NCBI GenBank assembly: GCA_903824495.1
Contig: CAIJXB010000023.1
Coordinates: 41,160-105,159 of the forward strand
Direction: 5' to 3'
DNA: 64,000 bases
Source: an uncultured Chlamydiae bacterium
Lineage (GTDB): Bacteria; Chlamydiota; Chlamydiia; Chlamydiales; Rhabdochlamydiaceae
A model generated the notes under the pieces. The model did not search any database and was not told where the DNA came from. It was given only the letters and a program-made list of their open reading frames with translations. The translations under genes were made by a program, and so were the position numbers. Below are positions 30,829 through 40,156 of the stretch, one piece after another. Each line of letters begins with the position of its first letter. Position 1 is the first letter of the stretch.

Positions 30829-31272
30829 CTAAGGTTGGTTAAGTCGTCTGCGCTTATCATTGAGTTCTTCTAGCAACACCGACACTTCAAGATTAGCTCT
30901 TTTAAAGATTATAGTCAGAGTTTCAGTCAGACTTTCATTGTCAGCTGTATGATCTATCTCTTCTTCAGACTCATCATCGGTCAGGTCTTGAATGATATGG
31001 ATACGATTATTCGGATTTTGATTGAGCGGCTGAAAAATAATCGGAAGAGCAAGAAGACTTGCTTGCAAGGCTTCATTTGTTATAGGAAGTCCACCTGTTG
31101 GAAATAAGCGGTGCATTACGGGTAGTTGCCCTGCATTTTCCTCTGGGGGACTAGCGTTATGTCCTCCTAGAGGCATTATTGGTGGAGGGGGAGAGACAAA
31201 AGTGCCAGGTCCTTGTTCATTAGGAGTTAAAAATCCATAGGGAATAGGGCTTTGTATTGGTGTAATTGACAT
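30829..31272 (-). CDS. Small proline-rich protein, unknown
   Basis: About 147 residues from ATG 31272 (an ATG at 31293 is also in frame). The N-terminal half is rich in proline and glycine (SPIPYGFLTPNEQGPG; SPPPPIMPLGG), the middle carries an acidic stretch (DLTDDESEEEID) and the end a short helix with RRRLNQP. No signal peptide or domain. It resembles in style the proline-rich gene at 51267 and could be a type III-secreted protein, but nothing shows this directly. Confidence 0.5.
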   Translation of the reverse strand: MSITPIQSPIPYGFLTPNEQGPGTFVSPPPPIMPLGGHNASPPEENAGQLPVMHRLFPTGGLPITNEALQASLLALPIIFQPLNQNPNNRIHIIQDLTDDESEEEIDHTADNESLTETLTIIFKRANLEVSVLLEELNDKRRRLNQP

Positions 31273-31500
31273 GATAATACCGTTTGTTTTCATGTGTTAT
31301 AATTTAAGTGTTTGATTTTTGTCAATAATTAATGGCTTTTAATATTAAAGAAGTTTTACAGTGAAAGTCTGCTTTTTCTAACGTAATTTTTTTGAAAACT
31401 AAAGAAGTTTTTCTTAAGTTTTTTACGTTTTTTCTTGATTTTGAGGTCTTCTACCCCTTACTCTTGATCCTATGTTTTTTAGACATGTAACGAGGAATTT

Positions 31501-31893
31501 ATGAAAACGAATTTAACCAAGCTAGTCGGCCTGGCTTCTCTTTTACTCTGCTCGGCAACAGCCTTTGCAGATGGGGAAGCTCCAGCTGCAAGAGAAGGCG
31601 GAATGAGTCAAACATTAATGATGATTGGTGTTGCTCTTGTCTTTTTCTACTTCATTTTATGGCGCCCAGAGCAGAAAAGAAGAAAAGCTGCAGAAGCACA
31701 AAGAAACTCTATGAAAGTAGGCGATAAAGTTACTGCTATGGGAATCATTGGAACCATTGCGAGAATTCAAGAAAACACGATCATTGTGAAAATGTATGAT
31801 GGTGCTAAAATTGAAATCTTAAAAGCAGCTATTACAGATGTTCAAGCTGGCTCTGAAGAGGGAAAGCCTGAGATCATCGACTCTACAAAGTAG
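31501..31893 (+). CDS. yajC: Preprotein translocase accessory subunit YajC
   Basis: 130 residues. An N-terminal signal-like segment ending ATAFADG, then one membrane helix (MMIGVALVFFYFILWRPEQ) and the conserved cytosolic part KRRKAAEAQRNSMKVGDKV, AMGIIGTIARIQENTIIVKM. It associates with SecDF at the inner membrane. The N-terminal extension before the membrane helix is longer than in E. coli YajC. Confidence 0.93.
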   Translation: MKTNLTKLVGLASLLLCSATAFADGEAPAAREGGMSQTLMMIGVALVFFYFILWRPEQKRRKAAEAQRNSMKVGDKVTAMGIIGTIARIQENTIIVKMYDGAKIEILKAAITDVQAGSEEGKPEIIDSTK

Positions 31894-31918
31894 TCTTAGT
31901 TTTTAAAATCTTTCGATT

Positions 31919-31952
31919 GAAAAGCCTTGTGATAAGCAAGGCTTTTTTTTTG
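31919..31952 (+). terminator. Terminator after yajC
   Basis: AAAGCCTTG, 7-base loop, CAAGGCTTT and a T run, 26 bases past the stop. Confidence 0.85.
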
Positions 31953-31971
31953 AACACACGAAGCGGTTTTT

Positions 31972-33153
31972 ATGCGATTTGTTTTCTTTTTTTTATCGGT
32001 CTCTTCTTTTCTTTGTGCAGCTCCAAAGGCTGTGTATCTAACCTTAACAGAGAACTCTGCTCACTCTATGTCCGTTCACTGGATTGAAAAGGGGCAAAAA
32101 AAACCATATAATACCATCTTTTATCGAAAGGAAGGGGATGCACATTGGAAGAAGGAAACAGCCATTTCTCATCAAACTCTAGCAGATTCTTCTTACTCAG
32201 TAAAAGAGTGTCTGATCAGTGGTCTAGAAGAGTCTTGCTATTACTCATTTTATTTCGAAGGGGAAAAGCGCGAGTATCTTTTTAAGACCCTACCCTCAAA
32301 GCTAAAAACTCCTTTAAAGATTGCAATAGGCGGCGATTTTACAGAGTCGTTTTCTATGTTCCGCAAGATGAACAAAGTAGCTGCTCAAAAAAATCCAGAC
32401 TTCGCTATTTTGGGAGGAGATATCGCTTATGCATATAACCATGGATGGTTTTCGGGGAAATATGGCTCAGTGTCTAGGTGGATCGATTTTTTTGAAGAGT
32501 GGCAAGCTTCGATGCAAGGAGAAAGAGGGCGGTTGATCCCTGTTGTAGCAATTGTTGGAAACCATGATATAGGATCAAAAGACCGAAAAGAAAAAGGACA
32601 AAACTCTCTTTTTCTAAAGTTTTTTCCATCTTCTACCAATCGAACCTATAAAACGGTGGATGTTGCAAGCTCACTGTCTTTAATTCTTTTAGATTCGGGA
32701 CATCTTTTTCCTGTAGAAAAAGAGCAGACCATTTGGTTAGAGCAAACTTTAAAAGAAAAGCAAAGCATGCTTTGGAAGATTCCGGTCTATCACCTTGCAG
32801 CATATCCCTCAACTTACTTGTTAAAGGATTCTCGTCCCACGAATGTAAGAACTCGCTGGAGTCCATTATTTGAAGAATATGGAGTTAAACTTGCTTTCGA
32901 ACATCACAATCACGCGTTTAAAAGAACCTATCCGATGTTGGAGGGGCAGATAAATCCTTTGGGGATTGTATATGTAGGTGACGGATGTTGGGGAGCTCCC
33001 TCTAGAAAGGTCACTGAAAACCTTTTTTATCTTGAAAAAAGCGGTAGTACGAGCTGCTTTTCTTTGCTCAGTATAAGCAAAGATTCCCTACAAATAGACG
33101 TATTTAATAATGAAAATGAACTGATTGATACATGGAAAACAAGAGGCCCGTAG
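31972..33153 (+). CDS. Secreted purple acid phosphatase-like metallophosphoesterase
   Basis: 393 residues with a signal peptide (FFFLSVSSFLCAAPKA). Residues ~20-105 look like the fibronectin-III-like N-terminal domain of plant/bacterial purple acid phosphatases. The metal-binding motifs follow: IGGDFTES, LGGDIAYAY, VGNHDIG and, near the C-terminus, FEHHNHAFKRTYP. It hydrolyses phosphomonoesters outside the cytoplasm. Single gene between the yajC terminator and a bidirectional terminator shared with htpG. Confidence 0.88.
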   Translation: MRFVFFFLSVSSFLCAAPKAVYLTLTENSAHSMSVHWIEKGQKKPYNTIFYRKEGDAHWKKETAISHQTLADSSYSVKECLISGLEESCYYSFYFEGEKREYLFKTLPSKLKTPLKIAIGGDFTESFSMFRKMNKVAAQKNPDFAILGGDIAYAYNHGWFSGKYGSVSRWIDFFEEWQASMQGERGRLIPVVAIVGNHDIGSKDRKEKGQNSLFLKFFPSSTNRTYKTVDVASSLSLILLDSGHLFPVEKEQTIWLEQTLKEKQSMLWKIPVYHLAAYPSTYLLKDSRPTNVRTRWSPLFEEYGVKLAFEHHNHAFKRTYPMLEGQINPLGIVYVGDGCWGAPSRKVTENLFYLEKSGSTSCFSLLSISKDSLQIDVFNNENELIDTWKTRGP

Positions 33154-33163
33154 GCCTCTTGTT
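33138..33163. terminator. Bidirectional terminator between the phosphatase and htpG genes
   Basis: AACAAGAGGCC, CGTA loop, GGCCTCTTGTT; it overlaps the phosphatase stop codon and ends 7 bases before the htpG stop. The T runs are short. Confidence 0.6.
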
Positions 33164-33169
33164 CAGTAG

Positions 33170-34990
33170 TTACTTCGTGGCGAGTTTTTCAAGTACTCGG
33201 TTTGATCTTACAATAAAGTCAGCAAGAGCTGATGCCTCTAATTCTTTTTGAGAAAGAAGTGTAAGCTCGTAGATCTGAGTGATGAGATCTTCAGCAAGCT
33301 CCGGATCTTGCTCGTTGATTTTAGGAAGGCTGTTGATTAAAGGGCTGTTTGTGTTGATCACAAACGTCTTTTTATCAGGAAGAGGGAACGGCATTGTTTG
33401 CTGAGAAAGCGCAAAATACTCTTTCATTCTTCTCATCTCTTCATCCACTAAAATAAAACCGTGTAAAGAGTTAGATGCTAAGCTTTTTGCTTCCACTTGC
33501 ACGTTGCTTTTTGTTAGCTTTCCAGCAATGAGATCGGCAAGTCTTGCCCCTTCTGTTTTGCCCTCAGAATCTAAATCGGTTTTGTCACGAGACTTATCTA
33601 AAATAGAATCGTCGATATCTCCATCAATTCTTTGGAAGGAGGTTGGCGCTTTTTTCCTTTCTAGATGGCTAAGGACTGTTGTATCAACAGGTGAGCTTGT
33701 ATACAAAACTTCGATTCCTTTCTCTATGTAAAGATCTAGGAAGTGAGATCCTTGTTTATCATCCATCGTATAGAATACTTTATCCTTTAAAGCTTCTTTG
33801 TTTCTTTCGATGTACTCTTCGACTGTAGTCCACTCTTGCTTAGTCGTTTTCCAAAGGAGGAACTCTTTTGCTCTTTCATAGAACTTTTCATCTTGCAAGA
33901 TTCCAAGTTTGACAATCAGCTCTACATCAGGCCAAGTTTTCACAAAAGACTCTTTGTCTGTTTGGTAAAGAGAGGAAAGCTTATCTGCCACTTTCTTGGC
34001 GATATGCGTTGCGAGCTGTTTTACGGTCTTATCCACTTGCAAATAGCTTCTAGAAACGTTTAAAGGGATGTCAGGGCTGTCAATGGCACCTTTAAGAGCC
34101 ATGAGGTAGTCTGGCATCAAATCTTTGCAATTATCGGAAACAAAGACGCGATTGCAAAATAGTTTGATGTTGCTTTGAGACCAGTCGAATTTACGATGTA
34201 CTTTTGGAAAGTACAAAATCCCTTTGAGATTGAAAGGGTAGTCAACATTCAGATGGATCCAAAAAAGAGGATCAGGGTCCATAGGGTATAAAGAGCGGTA
34301 AAAGGCAAGGTATTCTTCATCGCTGCAGGCGTTTGGAGCTTTTAGCCAAAGAGGCTCTTTGCTGTTGATGTGATCTCCGTTCAAATAGATCGGGAAGGGT
34401 AAAAAGGAGCAGTAGTGCTGCAATAAAGAACGGATCTTTGTTTCTTCTAGATACTCTTCTTGTTCAGGGTCGATATCTAAAATGATGTCAGTTCCTCTGG
34501 TTGCTTTTTGGCACGGTTCAATGTCGTATTCCGTTCCTCCTTCACAGCTCCAAAAAACAGCATCGCTTCCTAGATAAGAAAGAGTTTCTATAGAGACTTT
34601 TTTAGCAACCATATAGGCAGAGTAAAAACCAAGACCAAAGTGTCCGATGATCGATTCACTTCCCTCTTGAGATTTGTACTTATTTAAAAAATCTTCAGCT
34701 CCTGAAAAAGCGACTTGAGCGATGTATTTTTCCACTTCTTCGTGAGTCATACCGATTCCGGTGTCGCAAATGAGCAGCTGCTTTTTGTCTTTATCAATGC
34801 GGATCTCAATTTTTAGATCTGCATCGAGCACCTCAAGAGCCCCTTCTTCTCTGAGAATGCGGCATTTGTTTAGGGCGTCGCATGCATTAGACACAAGCTC
34901 GCGAATAAAAATATCCTTTTCAGAGTAAAGCCATTTCTTGATAATAGGGAGTATGTTTTCTGTGTGTACTTTAAGTTGAGCTTTTGCCAT
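33170..34990 (-). CDS. htpG: Chaperone HtpG (Hsp90)
   Basis: 606 residues, normal length. The GHKL ATP-binding domain is complete: ELVSNACDALNKCR, LICDTGIGMTHEEV and GHFGLGFYSAYMVA. The middle domain has LFCNRVFVSDNCKDLMPDYL and LNVSRSYLQ. It stabilises client proteins with ATP. It stands alone on the minus strand between two plus-strand genes. The linker and C-terminus (SLASNSLHGFILVDEEMRRM) are short relative to eukaryotic Hsp90. Confidence 0.96.
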   Translation of the reverse strand: MAKAQLKVHTENILPIIKKWLYSEKDIFIRELVSNACDALNKCRILREEGALEVLDADLKIEIRIDKDKKQLLICDTGIGMTHEEVEKYIAQVAFSGAEDFLNKYKSQEGSESIIGHFGLGFYSAYMVAKKVSIETLSYLGSDAVFWSCEGGTEYDIEPCQKATRGTDIILDIDPEQEEYLEETKIRSLLQHYCSFLPFPIYLNGDHINSKEPLWLKAPNACSDEEYLAFYRSLYPMDPDPLFWIHLNVDYPFNLKGILYFPKVHRKFDWSQSNIKLFCNRVFVSDNCKDLMPDYLMALKGAIDSPDIPLNVSRSYLQVDKTVKQLATHIAKKVADKLSSLYQTDKESFVKTWPDVELIVKLGILQDEKFYERAKEFLLWKTTKQEWTTVEEYIERNKEALKDKVFYTMDDKQGSHFLDLYIEKGIEVLYTSSPVDTTVLSHLERKKAPTSFQRIDGDIDDSILDKSRDKTDLDSEGKTEGARLADLIAGKLTKSNVQVEAKSLASNSLHGFILVDEEMRRMKEYFALSQQTMPFPLPDKKTFVINTNSPLINSLPKINEQDPELAEDLITQIYELTLLSQKELEASALADFIVRSNRVLEKLATK

Positions 34991-35085
34991 AGATCTACCT
35001 TGGGTTTGTTTTTTTCATGAAAGGTCAGGAAAAGGATGCCGATTCGCTCATTTAGAAGTCAATTTTAAAAAACAGGGTTTTTTTC

Positions 35086-36720
35086 ATGAATATATGCGTT
35101 GCTCAGCTGAATTATACGGTAGGGGATTTTGAGGGAAATACAAATAAGATCCTCGCTGCTTTAGACTCTGCAAGGGCGGGAGGGGCGGAGCTCTCTGTTT
35201 TCTCAGAGCTTGCCCTTTGTGGGTATCCTCCCGAGGATCTTCTTTTACAGGAGGGGTTTGTAGAGGAGATGGAGCGGTGTCTTGAAAAAATCATAAAGGC
35301 CTCTTCAGGCCTTTTTGTTGTTGTTGGCCTTGCTAGAAAAAATCCCTCTAATGTCGGTAAACGTTTTTTTAACAGCGCAGCGATCATAGAAAATGGAAGT
35401 TTGCTAGGGTTTCATGATAAGTGGCTTCTTCCTACTTACGATGTCTTTGATGAGGGGAGATATTTTGAGCCGGGAACTTCTTGCCGCACCTGGGAGTATA
35501 AAGGGAAAAAGATCGCTGTTTTGATCTGTGAAGATATCTGGCAGCATGCGGCTGATCTTTGCGGTATATCCTATCCAAGGGATCCTGTAGAAATGTTGGC
35601 TAAAGAGAAAATAGATTGTTTGATCAACATATCCGCATCACCGTACCATCTTGAAAAATTAGATCTTCGCTTGCAGGTCTGCAGGAAAACGGTTCAGACG
35701 TTAAAATGTCCTCTTGTTCTTTGCTGCCAAGTGGGAGGGAATGATCAGCTCATATTCGATGGCTACAGCTTTTTTTTAGACACCAAGGGGACTGCGCTTC
35801 AAATCGCTAAAGCATTTGAAGAGGAAATTTGTATTTGGGATTTAAACCAGATTAAACCAAGCCCTTATCAATACCTATTGCCGGCAGAGGAGCTGTTTTC
35901 AGCTCTTGTTTTAGGAGTAAGAGACTATTTTCATAAAAGCGGCTTTAAAAAGGCGGCTTTAGGACTTTCTGGAGGGATTGATTCAGCGGTTGTCTCTTGT
36001 ATTGCCGTAGCAGCTCTTGGAAAGGAGAATGTTTTAGGGATTGCCATGCCGTCGCGCTATAGCTCAAGCTCGAGCCTCATAGATGCAAAAGCGTTATCTT
36101 CGAATTTACAAATTGCTTGCGAAGAGATCCCTATTGAAGCTCCCTTTGAGACGTACTTAAGTCTTTTGCAGCCCCATTTTAAGGATCTTCCTGAGGATGT
36201 GACGGAAGAAAATCTCCAATCTCGCATTAGAGGCACTCTTCTAATGGCTTTTTCTAATAAGTTTGGATACATCGTTCTTAGTACCGGGAACAAAAGTGAA
36301 ATGGCCCTTGGATACATGACCCTTTATGGGGATCTCTGCGGGGGCTTAAGCGTCATTTCAGATTTGAGTAAAGGGCAAGTCTATGAGCTTGCTCATTTCA
36401 TCAATAGACACCAAGAAATCATCCCTTTTTCAACCATTCAAAAAGAGCCTTCGGCAGAACTGAGACCGAATCAAAAAGATTCGGATTCACTGCCTGAGTA
36501 TGATCTGTTAGATTTAGTGGTTCACGCTTATATCGAACAAGGAAAATCAGCAAAGAGCATTGCAAAAGAAAACAACTTGGAAATTTCCTTTGTTCAAGGC
36601 TTAATCCAGAAAATCCATAAAGCTGAATATAAAAGAAGACAAGCGCCTCCAGGTCTTCGCGTGAGTCAAAAGTCTTTCCGAGAGGGAAGGAAAGTTCCCA
36701 TCGTTCAAAAATGGGAGTGA
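35086..36720 (+). CDS. nadE: Glutamine-dependent NAD(+) synthetase
   Basis: 544 residues, two domains. Residues 1-250 are a nitrilase-type glutaminase with the Glu-Lys-Cys triad (SELALCGYPPEDLL; HDKWLLPTYDVFDE; VLICEDIWQHA). Residues ~275-540 are the NAD synthetase with the PP-loop LGLSGGIDSAVVS and LSTGNKSEMALGYMTLYGD. It amidates deamido-NAD with glutamine nitrogen and ATP, the last step of NAD synthesis. It ends 71 bases before the sulfotransferase/glycosyltransferase operon. Confidence 0.95.
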   Translation: MNICVAQLNYTVGDFEGNTNKILAALDSARAGGAELSVFSELALCGYPPEDLLLQEGFVEEMERCLEKIIKASSGLFVVVGLARKNPSNVGKRFFNSAAIIENGSLLGFHDKWLLPTYDVFDEGRYFEPGTSCRTWEYKGKKIAVLICEDIWQHAADLCGISYPRDPVEMLAKEKIDCLINISASPYHLEKLDLRLQVCRKTVQTLKCPLVLCCQVGGNDQLIFDGYSFFLDTKGTALQIAKAFEEEICIWDLNQIKPSPYQYLLPAEELFSALVLGVRDYFHKSGFKKAALGLSGGIDSAVVSCIAVAALGKENVLGIAMPSRYSSSSSLIDAKALSSNLQIACEEIPIEAPFETYLSLLQPHFKDLPEDVTEENLQSRIRGTLLMAFSNKFGYIVLSTGNKSEMALGYMTLYGDLCGGLSVISDLSKGQVYELAHFINRHQEIIPFSTIQKEPSAELRPNQKDSDSLPEYDLLDLVVHAYIEQGKSAKSIAKENNLEISFVQGLIQKIHKAEYKRRQAPPGLRVSQKSFREGRKVPIVQKWE

Positions 36721-36729
36721 AATTTCGGA

Positions 36730-36758
36730 TTGACATTCTTTGCTTTTTAAAGGCAAAG
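36730..36758 (+). promoter_or_regulatory. Possible promoter/operator of the exported sulfotransferase operon
   Basis: A perfect TTGACA (36730-36735) is followed by an inverted repeat CTTTGC/GCAAAG (36738-36743 and 36753-36758). No good -10 box stands at the expected distance. This is the only recognisable signal before the operon starting at 36792. Confidence 0.3.
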
Positions 36759-36791
36759 TATCCGCTTTTTCAATGAAGGTACTAAAGAAAG

Positions 36792-37793
36792 ATGACGCCG
36801 GTTTTTAAGTGTTTAATGGCTTGTGGATTTATTTTTTTCGTAAGAACAGAAGCAAGCATACGCATGGGAATTGCCAGTAGTTCGAAATACTGCGGCGAAA
36901 GAGAAGTGGGCTGGCGTATCAAGGCGGCAGCAGAAAGTCTTGGATGGACTGTGTTTTTGGATGAAGATCAGGGCTCTTTTGTAGAAAAAATGCAGGATCT
37001 TGATTTCGTGGTTTGCTTGCTTCCTCAAAACACATTTACGAATCCCTACTGTCCCAATTATCAGACTATTTTCCATCCATTTAATTTTTTAGATGGGGAG
37101 CGCCATCTTCTTCCCTTTTATGAAAAGTACGATGGTTACTTAATGACGTTGCAAGAGGGACAGTCGATAGAAGAAGGGCTGAGGTTAAAAAATAAGCAAT
37201 TTCACTGCATATCCTTTTATCCGACGGTTCACCATGTCCCTTACAAGGAAGTGTCTCTCAATAATCTTGTAACCATGATCCCCGTGTGGAGCAATCGTTT
37301 GAACGATAGAAAATTTCGATCTTTTTATAAATTGCTCAGTCGAGATGGTCTTGTGAGTTTTTATGGAATTAATAAAAATGATGCCCTTATTAAAAGGGGG
37401 TATGTGGGCTCAATTCCTTTTGATGGGGTCTCTGTCATTGATGTTTTGCAAAAACATGGGGTTGTGCTCATTTTGCACTCCGATATCCACAATCAAGAAG
37501 GCATTCCGACCTCACGGATTTTTGAAGCTGCCGCTGCCTCTACTGTGATCATCTCTGATGAAAACTCTTTTGTAAGAAAACACTTTGGAGACTCTGTTTT
37601 TTACATAGATACCTCCTTAAAAGCCTCTGAGATTGATAGACAGGTTCGTAAGCATATGAAATTCATCAAGTCTAACCCTGGAAAAGCCTTAGAAATGGCC
37701 AAAACAGCTCATCAAATTTTTGTAGATCAGTTTGAGATGTCGAATCAGCTTTTGAAATTAGAGGCCTTGCATAGAGGTGTGGTGGCGCAATGA
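36792..37793 (+). CDS. Exported glycosyltransferase-like protein (GT-B type C-terminal half)
   Basis: 333 residues. MTPVFKCLMACGFIFFVRTEAS looks like a signal peptide. The C-terminal half has RIFEAAAASTVIISDENSFV followed by FGDSVFYIDTS and a helix with QVRKHMKFIKSN, the pattern of CgeB/exostosin-like and family 1 glycosyltransferases (acidic residue in an R-x-FE-x-A-A motif contacting the donor). First of five overlapping genes; the next begins 4 bases before its stop. An exported GT-B enzyme is unexpected, since nucleotide sugars are normally cytosolic in bacteria. Confidence 0.65.
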   Translation: MTPVFKCLMACGFIFFVRTEASIRMGIASSSKYCGEREVGWRIKAAAESLGWTVFLDEDQGSFVEKMQDLDFVVCLLPQNTFTNPYCPNYQTIFHPFNFLDGERHLLPFYEKYDGYLMTLQEGQSIEEGLRLKNKQFHCISFYPTVHHVPYKEVSLNNLVTMIPVWSNRLNDRKFRSFYKLLSRDGLVSFYGINKNDALIKRGYVGSIPFDGVSVIDVLQKHGVVLILHSDIHNQEGIPTSRIFEAAAASTVIISDENSFVRKHFGDSVFYIDTSLKASEIDRQVRKHMKFIKSNPGKALEMAKTAHQIFVDQFEMSNQLLKLEALHRGVVAQ

Positions 37794-38626
37794 TTCGATC
37801 TTTTTTCATCGCTGCGTTTGTTTTTATCTGCCATTTACAGTCAGTTGAATTTACGTTGTTCACTGAGCCGAAAACAGGGACCCATCTACTCATCCCGATC
37901 TTAACGGAGCTAACAGGAAAAAATGTCTACTGGGCCAAAGAATACACTAATAATGTGGAAGTGATTGAAGAGGATTATGAAGGGGCGTTTAAAAATCCAG
38001 ACTACCTATTTTTTGGATTAACTCCAAAGCCCTGGACAAAAGCTACGATGGATGAGGTTTGGGAAGTCAATAGTGCAAAGGGAACGTTTTTGCATCTACA
38101 TGCGCCTTATACCTCTAACATGGAGAGCTATTTACAGAAAAAAAACTGTATCAACTTCTTTATTAAAAGAGACCCAAGAGATCAGATTATTTCTTTGCTG
38201 AACCACTATAAGTATATCCATTGCAACGATTCAGAAGCAGGGCTTATTGCTTCTGATGATGAGAGGTTGTTATACATGATCCGCAAAGATTTAAGGCTGC
38301 ATACCATCCACTATATGGGGTGGATATCTTCTCCTGTTTGCTGCGTTTTAGATTTTAATAAGCTTATGGGGGCTCATGGAGGAGTGGCTCGAGATCTTGA
38401 CGCTCTTAAAGAAATGAGAAAAATAGCAAAAGCCTTAAAGCTGCCCCAATCTAATCGGGAGTTGAAAGAAGTGTATCAAAAACACTTTGGAAAAGGATGG
38501 AACTTTTTTAAAGGTAAAGCGGGTAGTTGGAAAGAATATTGTAATGAAGAGCATAAAGCGGCTATTAAACAAGAGATCGGAGACTTATTAATCGAGCTTG
38601 GATATGAAAAAAATTTGGATTGGTAA
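37790..38626 (+). CDS. Exported sulfotransferase-family protein (1)
   Basis: 278 residues. The hydrophobic start (SFFIAAFVFICHLQS) resembles a signal peptide. FTEPKTGTHLLIPIL fits the 5'-phosphosulfate loop of PAPS sulfotransferases (xPKTGTxxL) and FIKRDPRDQIISLLNHY fits the 3'-phosphate motif (RDPRD...S). The likely reaction is sulfate transfer from PAPS to a hydroxyl or amine. It overlaps the gene before by 4 bases (ATGA) and the one after by 23. Acceptor unknown. Confidence 0.75.
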   Translation: MIRSFFIAAFVFICHLQSVEFTLFTEPKTGTHLLIPILTELTGKNVYWAKEYTNNVEVIEEDYEGAFKNPDYLFFGLTPKPWTKATMDEVWEVNSAKGTFLHLHAPYTSNMESYLQKKNCINFFIKRDPRDQIISLLNHYKYIHCNDSEAGLIASDDERLLYMIRKDLRLHTIHYMGWISSPVCCVLDFNKLMGAHGGVARDLDALKEMRKIAKALKLPQSNRELKEVYQKHFGKGWNFFKGKAGSWKEYCNEEHKAAIKQEIGDLLIELGYEKNLDW

Positions 38627-39437
38627 GGCTCTTTTTTTACTTTGCATACCATGTTTTATCTATGGAGCGGATAGACCTGATTTTGATGACTTAAGCTCTA
38701 TTAAAGATGCGACATTTCTTTTATCGACAAAAAAATCAGGGTCTAATTGGGTGTCGACTAGCTTATCGATCCTAACAAGAAGGCCCATCTCTTGGCTCGA
38801 CTATGGCAATGCTATTTTTAGCCAGGGTTCTAAATGGAGAAATCACCCTTCTTATAATCGCTTAAACCTATCGCTTGTAAGTGATGAGCCGCTACTTTAT
38901 CGCACGCATTTTAGATTGCCAAAATTGATGAAGGTTTCATCCGAGCAAAACAAGTTGATCTTTGTAACGCGCAATCCCAAAGAACTTCTTTTTAGAGAGT
39001 TTTTTCTAAAATTTCCTCCTAATGAAAGTCCTGATGCGCTATTCATCGAGACATTTTTAAATCAGTATTTGGGGGCATTTCATGTGTACCATTCATGGAA
39101 CTCAAACAATAAAAAACTCGTTTTTTATGAAGATTTTATCCGTCGAAATGATGAAATCTTACTAGAGCTGCTCGAGTTTATGGGAGAGGAGCCTAAATAC
39201 TTAAGTGACTACATAGAAAACAAAAAGATGTACATGGATAGACTGCTTTTAAGCTATCAAGAGCAGCATAAAGGTAACTTTGGAGGGAGCTCTTCTAGAC
39301 AAGGACCCCAAGAGATCTACTATTCAAAAAACGCTTCTTTTGAAGTGCTCGCCTATATAGATGAGTACATAAAGACGGAGTCTCCGGTCTTTTGGGAGTT
39401 TTATCTTAAAAGATTTGGAGAAGCTAGCTCTTTATGA
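38604..39437 (+). CDS. Exported sulfotransferase-family protein (2)
   Basis: About 277 residues from ATG 38604, which overlaps the previous gene by 23 bases (a TTG at 38598 is less likely). Signal peptide ALFLLCIPCFIYGAD. STKKSGSNWVSTSL is the phosphosulfate loop (KSGSNWV, as in KSGTTWL) and LIFVTRNPKELLFREFF the 3'-phosphate motif. The next gene starts in an ATGA overlap. A divergent paralogue of its neighbours, not a recent copy. Confidence 0.72.
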   Translation: MKKIWIGKALFLLCIPCFIYGADRPDFDDLSSIKDATFLLSTKKSGSNWVSTSLSILTRRPISWLDYGNAIFSQGSKWRNHPSYNRLNLSLVSDEPLLYRTHFRLPKLMKVSSEQNKLIFVTRNPKELLFREFFLKFPPNESPDALFIETFLNQYLGAFHVYHSWNSNNKKLVFYEDFIRRNDEILLELLEFMGEEPKYLSDYIENKKMYMDRLLLSYQEQHKGNFGGSSSRQGPQEIYYSKNASFEVLAYIDEYIKTESPVFWEFYLKRFGEASSL

Positions 39438-40156
39438 AGTATTTTGTTTTGTTTCTTTTATTCCTCTCTAGAGCAATTGCAAGTCAGCCCCAGTATAAAT
39501 TATATTGCATGTATACTCCGCAATTCCAAACGCTTTATGAGCATTATTTTTTGCCAAGCATTAAAGATGATTTTGAGCTTATTGTAAAAAAAATTCCAGA
39601 GGAGTGCCCAACAGGAGCCTTTCGCTCTGATGGGTGGGATAAGACAATGCTGCGTAAATTAGAGTTGCTTGAAGAGGCAATACTTGCACATCAAGAAGAT
39701 CAGATTTTTTTCTACTCAGATGTAGACATCATTTTTCTAAAGCCCATTTTAGAAACTTGCTTAATGTACTTAGGGGATAGCGATTTTGTGGTTCAACAAG
39801 GATGGCCAAAAAACTCTTTATGTGCCGGTTTTTTTGTCATGAGAGGGAATGAAAAAACACTTCTTTGGATTAAAGATGCTCAGAGTCTTTTAACTGACAA
39901 GGAATGTATTGATGATCAATTAGCTCTTCAAGAGGCCTTAAAAAGGAAGGAAGAGATCAAATGGGATTTCCTTCCATCTAATGAGTTTCCTAACGGTAGG
40001 CGGGTTTTAAAAGAGCCTGCCGGGTATTATTCAAAAGAGTCTGAGCTCGTATGTGATGATTCTATGCTTTTATTTCACGCGACCTCTTGCATAGGCCTAG
40101 ATAATAAGTACGATTTTCTAACAAGAGTGCAACAGAGGTGTTTTTATGAAGATTAA
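39434..40156 (+). CDS. Exported nucleotide-sugar glycosyltransferase-like protein (GT-A, DxD)
   Basis: 240 residues. Signal peptide FVLFLLFLSRAIASQ. QIFFYSDVDIIFLKPI carries a DxD motif, as in GT-A enzymes of the nucleotide-diphospho-sugar transferase (GT77-like) type; the following SLCAGFFVMRGNEKTLLWI and CIDDQLALQEAL fit the same fold (acceptor-side and second acidic site). Fourth gene of the operon, overlapping both neighbours. Sugar and acceptor cannot be read. Confidence 0.7.
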   Translation: MKYFVLFLLFLSRAIASQPQYKLYCMYTPQFQTLYEHYFLPSIKDDFELIVKKIPEECPTGAFRSDGWDKTMLRKLELLEEAILAHQEDQIFFYSDVDIIFLKPILETCLMYLGDSDFVVQQGWPKNSLCAGFFVMRGNEKTLLWIKDAQSLLTDKECIDDQLALQEALKRKEEIKWDFLPSNEFPNGRRVLKEPAGYYSKESELVCDDSMLLFHATSCIGLDNKYDFLTRVQQRCFYED